Positions 5,798-7,724 of a stretch of DNA of 7,724 bases are shown here, piece after piece. Numbering within the stretch: the stretch's first letter is position 1; each line of letters opens with the position of its first letter. The notes below the pieces were generated by a model, which had not been told where the DNA came from, did not search any database, and saw nothing but the letters and a program-made list of their open reading frames with translations. The stretch lies in the NCBI GenBank assembly GCA_023301665.1, contig JALZUL010000221.1, forward strand, positions 1 through 7,724, read 5' to 3'. The position numbers were made by a program, and so were the translations under genes. Source of the stretch: Ascidiaceihabitans sp. (GTDB taxonomy: Bacteria > Pseudomonadota > Alphaproteobacteria > Rhodobacterales > Rhodobacteraceae).

Positions 5798-6976
5798 ATG
5801 GTGAAACGAAAGGGTCGTCTACTCATTCATATAGGTGCAGGGAAGTGCGGGAGCTCTGCAATCCAGTCAGCCCTATCGCAAACTCCACGAATTGTCTCCG
5901 CAGACGGCGAGACAATAAACTATGTCTCTTGGTGGAAAACGCATGAAGATTCCGGGCGGTTACTGTACGGGCGCAAGCTCTCTAGGGCGACTAGGTTTTC
6001 GAAGCATGGGTATTCCTCGGCGCCAGGAAATAACGAACCAAATCAAGTAGGGCTGTTCTTTGATGCGATAAAGCAAAGCCGCAGGCTCCGAACCGCAAGT
6101 TCAATTGTGTCGCATGAAAGTTGGATTCAGGATGCCCAACTTATTACGAGCCATACCGCTGATTTTGAACAAGTCAATGCGTTGGCTTTTGTAAGACCAC
6201 CTATACCTTGGTTGAATTCAGCGTACTGGCAATGGGGCCATTGGAGCGGTTTCAACTTTCCTAAATGGAACAAGGTACGGGGGAAGTGGAACATGTCTGA
6301 GCATCTTGGCCAGTGGGCAGATCAATTGGGCGGTCATCTAACTGTCAGGCCTGCAGGTAAAGACGTGTTCGAGGGGTTAAATGATTTTGTTTGTGCAAAG
6401 CCTGAGGCGCAACTCAAATCGATCGATAAAGGAACCAACCAAAGCTCCCCTCGTGCGCTGCTTAGAGTTCTGTTTCGCAATCGGCATTTAAGGCCATCTG
6501 CCCACGATGGCTCTATTGAATTTGTGCTGTCTCGCTGGTGTGACTTCTCAGGATTAGCGCCGGCTTGGGCCGTGACCCCTAATGCGCTGTCGATGTTAGC
6601 AAAACGCTATGATCCGATTATTAAGAGCTTCTTTGACGCATTCCCAGATTGTGCTGCCCGATGCGAAAATGACCCGAATTGGTTAACACCAGAAGAAAAC
6701 TTGATGGAGCGGTGTGAAGCGAACCTTGATGATGGGAAAGACAGGTATGTCGAAGAGCTACAAATTCTGTGCGAACGCCTGTCTGACGGCCTGCGGTATG
6801 CGGGCTCTAAAGTAAGAGGAAAGACAGATTTAGGAGACACAGAGTTTGACGGCAGGCCCACCGAAGACATAGCTGTCTTGGAACAAAGAGCAGTTTATCT
6901 CATTGAACTTATTCGAGCTATTGATGAACGTTATCGTTTAGGTGTGTTTGCACATGTGAAGTTGAAGCGACAATAA
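5798..6976 (+). CDS. Sulfotransferase-like P-loop protein (putative)
   Basis: This is a 392-residue protein with no signal peptide. Its N-terminus, LLIHIGAGKCGSSAIQSAL (8-26), has the form of the 5'-phosphosulfate loop of bacterial sulfotransferase-like proteins (hHIG..K.G(T/S)S.IQ). LAFVRPPIPWLNSAYWQW (129-146) fits the 3'-phosphate-binding segment, with R133 and S141 at the expected places. SIVSHESWI (102-110) lies at the usual strand between them. Residues about 150-165 are aromatic and basic (GFNFPKWNKVRGKW). The C-terminal third (about 260-392) is helical-looking, Cys-containing and acidic, and I recognise no domain in it. It shares little outside the two loops with the operon sulfotransferase, so it is a separate subfamily. 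It is transcribed away from the operon and is probably part of the same glycan-modification locus. An alternative is a P-loop kinase-like protein, but the paired 3' motif argues for a sulfotransferase. Confidence 0.72.
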   Translation: MVKRKGRLLIHIGAGKCGSSAIQSALSQTPRIVSADGETINYVSWWKTHEDSGRLLYGRKLSRATRFSKHGYSSAPGNNEPNQVGLFFDAIKQSRRLRTASSIVSHESWIQDAQLITSHTADFEQVNALAFVRPPIPWLNSAYWQWGHWSGFNFPKWNKVRGKWNMSEHLGQWADQLGGHLTVRPAGKDVFEGLNDFVCAKPEAQLKSIDKGTNQSSPRALLRVLFRNRHLRPSAHDGSIEFVLSRWCDFSGLAPAWAVTPNALSMLAKRYDPIIKSFFDAFPDCAARCENDPNWLTPEENLMERCEANLDDGKDRYVEELQILCERLSDGLRYAGSKVRGKTDLGDTEFDGRPTEDIAVLEQRAVYLIELIRAIDERYRLGVFAHVKLKRQ

Positions 6977-7224
6977 AGTGGTGGTTCCAACGTGTGGGCG
7001 ATATCTGAACCCCACCTCTTGTTAGGGTCGGGGGCTCATTGGATTTCCCCCATCAGCTTTGCGTGGAACACTTCGGAAGGGGCCGGCAGCGTTCTATTGT
7101 GCGTCGTATCTGTGATACCCAGCTGTATCTAAACGGCACTCATACCGGTTCCTCTCGCGAGACAAACTGCTGTTTTCCAACAAGAGACACAGCTGAAAGT
7201 AGCGCGCTGGCCTTGGTAAAAATA
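6977..7224. other. Gene-free stretch between the sulfotransferase-like gene and the insertion sequence
   Basis: No convincing gene is seen. A TTG-started frame at 7039-7302 has no ribosome binding site, resembles no family I know, and runs across the probable end of the insertion sequence. Near its start are two overlapping weak hairpins: CCCCACC (7010-7016) with GGT-C-GGGG (7026-7033, one bulged base), and GGGGG (7030-7034) with CCCCC (7047-7051). Either could end transcription of the upstream gene, but no T-run follows. GTATC-TGT-GATAC (7106-7118) is a further small hairpin. The rest is unassigned and may be a decayed remnant. Confidence 0.45.
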
Positions 7225-7237
7225 TGTAAACGCCATT

Positions 7238-7249
7238 CAGAAATGTCAC
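7238..7249 (+). repeat. 12-bp direct repeat, copy 1, in the insertion sequence end
   Basis: CAGAAATGTCAC is repeated exactly at 7263-7274, 25 bp (about 2.4 helical turns) further on. It lies between the probable outer tip of the insertion sequence and the transposase stop codon, where transposase-binding repeats are commonly found. Confidence 0.6.
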
Positions 7250-7262
7250 GGGTTGCGCAAAG

Positions 7263-7274
7263 CAGAAATGTCAC
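7263..7274 (+). repeat. 12-bp direct repeat, copy 2, in the insertion sequence end
   Basis: This is the exact second copy of CAGAAATGTCAC. It is followed by GGCGTT (7279-7284), which is inverted relative to AACGCC (7229-7234) at the outer tip, so the two 12-bp repeats are framed by a short inverted pair. Confidence 0.6.
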
Positions 7275-7315
7275 CAGAGGCGTTGACGGTAGCGCAGCCT
7301 GACAGGGCGTAGACG

Positions 7316-7724
7316 TTAAATATCGGAGCTCTGGCTGGCTGCGCGGGCCTCTCGTTCAGCGCGCTTGCGGGCGTAGTAAGGCTCCATCTTTGATGGCCCG
7401 CCGGGTGGGCGTCGCCCCGTCTTCAGGTAGCCGTTCTTGGCGCTGATTGGTTTGGCCTTCACCTTTGGCGGCGCCTTGTCCTGTTCGGTTTTGATATGTT
7501 CAAGAACAGCGCTGAGCCGTTTGTTCTCGGTGATGGCCGCGTGGGTGATCTTGCGCTCGGGGTTGAGGATCGAATGGGGCAGGACAACGCCGTTGGCGCG
7601 GACTTGAATGCGGCCACATCCGTACTCGTAGATATCGACAAATTTGCCGACGAGGCCACGGGTCAGTTCATTGATCTCCAGCTTGATCCGTTTGCGATCG
7701 TACTTCAGCATCAAATCTTTGGTG
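7316..7724 (-). CDS. Transposase, C-terminal part (ISNCY family-like; 5' end outside the window)
   Basis: The frame is open through the right edge, and its codons continue upstream of the TTG at 7714 (…TKDL-MLKYDRKRIKLEI). That TTG is therefore internal and the gene is cut by the window rather than shown to be truncated. The visible part is about 136 residues. It has the C-terminal layout that I associate with ISNCY-type transposases: a beta-rich segment with YDRKRIKLEI, then LTRGLVGKFVDIYEYGCGRIQVRANG (split across two strands), the ENKRL helix start, and a basic, proline-rich tail (KPISAKNGYLKTGRRPPGG) ending in Arg/Ala-rich sequence. The catalytic DDE core would be encoded beyond the edge. 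The tail would bind DNA or be flexible. The stop is TAA at 7316-7318. Whether the element is intact cannot be judged. The family name comes from memory of related tails and is less certain than the transposase call. Confidence 0.72.
   Translation of the reverse strand, partial: TKDLMLKYDRKRIKLEINELTRGLVGKFVDIYEYGCGRIQVRANGVVLPHSILNPERKITHAAITENKRLSAVLEHIKTEQDKAPPKVKAKPISAKNGYLKTGRRPPGGPSKMEPYYARKRAEREARAASQSSDI

Larger units (their letters stand above)
7225..7724 (-). mobile_element. End of an insertion sequence, probably ISNCY (IS1202-like), cut by the window edge
   Basis: The 3' end of a transposase gene lies on the minus strand. Beyond its stop the sequence contains two 12-bp direct repeats and then TGTAAACGCC starting at 7225, a likely outer tip because elements of this kind often begin with TGT. 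The other end and any target-site duplication are outside the window, so the boundary at 7225 is inferred. By eye the coding part is more GC-rich than the genes to its left, consistent with a separate origin. Confidence 0.55.

Noticed and set aside
7039..7302. An 87-residue plus-strand frame starting with TTG
   Set aside because: It has no ribosome binding site, no recognisable family and a Cys/Arg/Ser-rich composition typical of non-coding frames. It crosses the probable end of the insertion sequence and its direct repeats.
1..7724. tRNA, rRNA, CRISPR array, riboswitch or origin of replication
   Set aside because: I saw no cloverleaf, regularly spaced repeat series, known leader fold or iteron cluster. 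The only exact spaced repeats are the two at the insertion sequence end.

Overview
The window looks like an accessory chromosomal or plasmid stretch from an alphaproteobacterium, most plausibly a Rhodobacteraceae/Roseobacter-group marine bacterium. This rests on the style of the proteins (a DUF4214 plus RTX-like secreted protein, sulfotransferase-like proteins with roseobacter-type motifs, an ISNCY-type transposase tail) and on moderate GC of roughly one half. It is an inference from family resemblance, not a database match.

Layout. At the left edge (1-944, + strand) is the 3' part of a gene for a probable type I-secreted protein made of DUF4214 repeats and ending in an RTX/serralysin-like C-terminal region. 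A strong 13-bp hairpin (964-1000) separates it from a convergent four-gene minus-strand operon. In transcription order the operon encodes an FkbM-family methyltransferase (5571-4783), a 508-residue GT4 glycosyltransferase (4726-3200), a second, shorter GT-B glycosyltransferase (3203-2058) and a PAPS-type sulfotransferase (2058-1078). The last three are joined by stop/start overlaps (ATGA, then TAATG), which indicates translational coupling. A 226-bp divergent intergenic region separates the operon from a plus-strand gene (5798-6976) for a second, unrelated-looking sulfotransferase-like protein. After about 250 bp without a convincing gene, the right edge (about 7225 to the end) holds one terminus of an insertion sequence with the 3' end of its minus-strand transposase.

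How the genes may work together. Two glycosyltransferases, a methyltransferase and two sulfotransferase-like proteins suggest synthesis and decoration (O-methylation, sulfation) of a glycan on a surface polysaccharide, lipid or protein. The most interesting detail is that the operon sulfotransferase carries, ahead of its catalytic domain, a short segment (residues about 14-55) with the same LF..xLGR.P...(R)....F....EF pattern as the DUF4214 repeats of the neighbouring secreted protein. This raises the testable idea that the DUF4214-like module links the modifying enzymes to the secreted/surface protein or to a shared glycan. No gene here has a symbol that I can assign with confidence.
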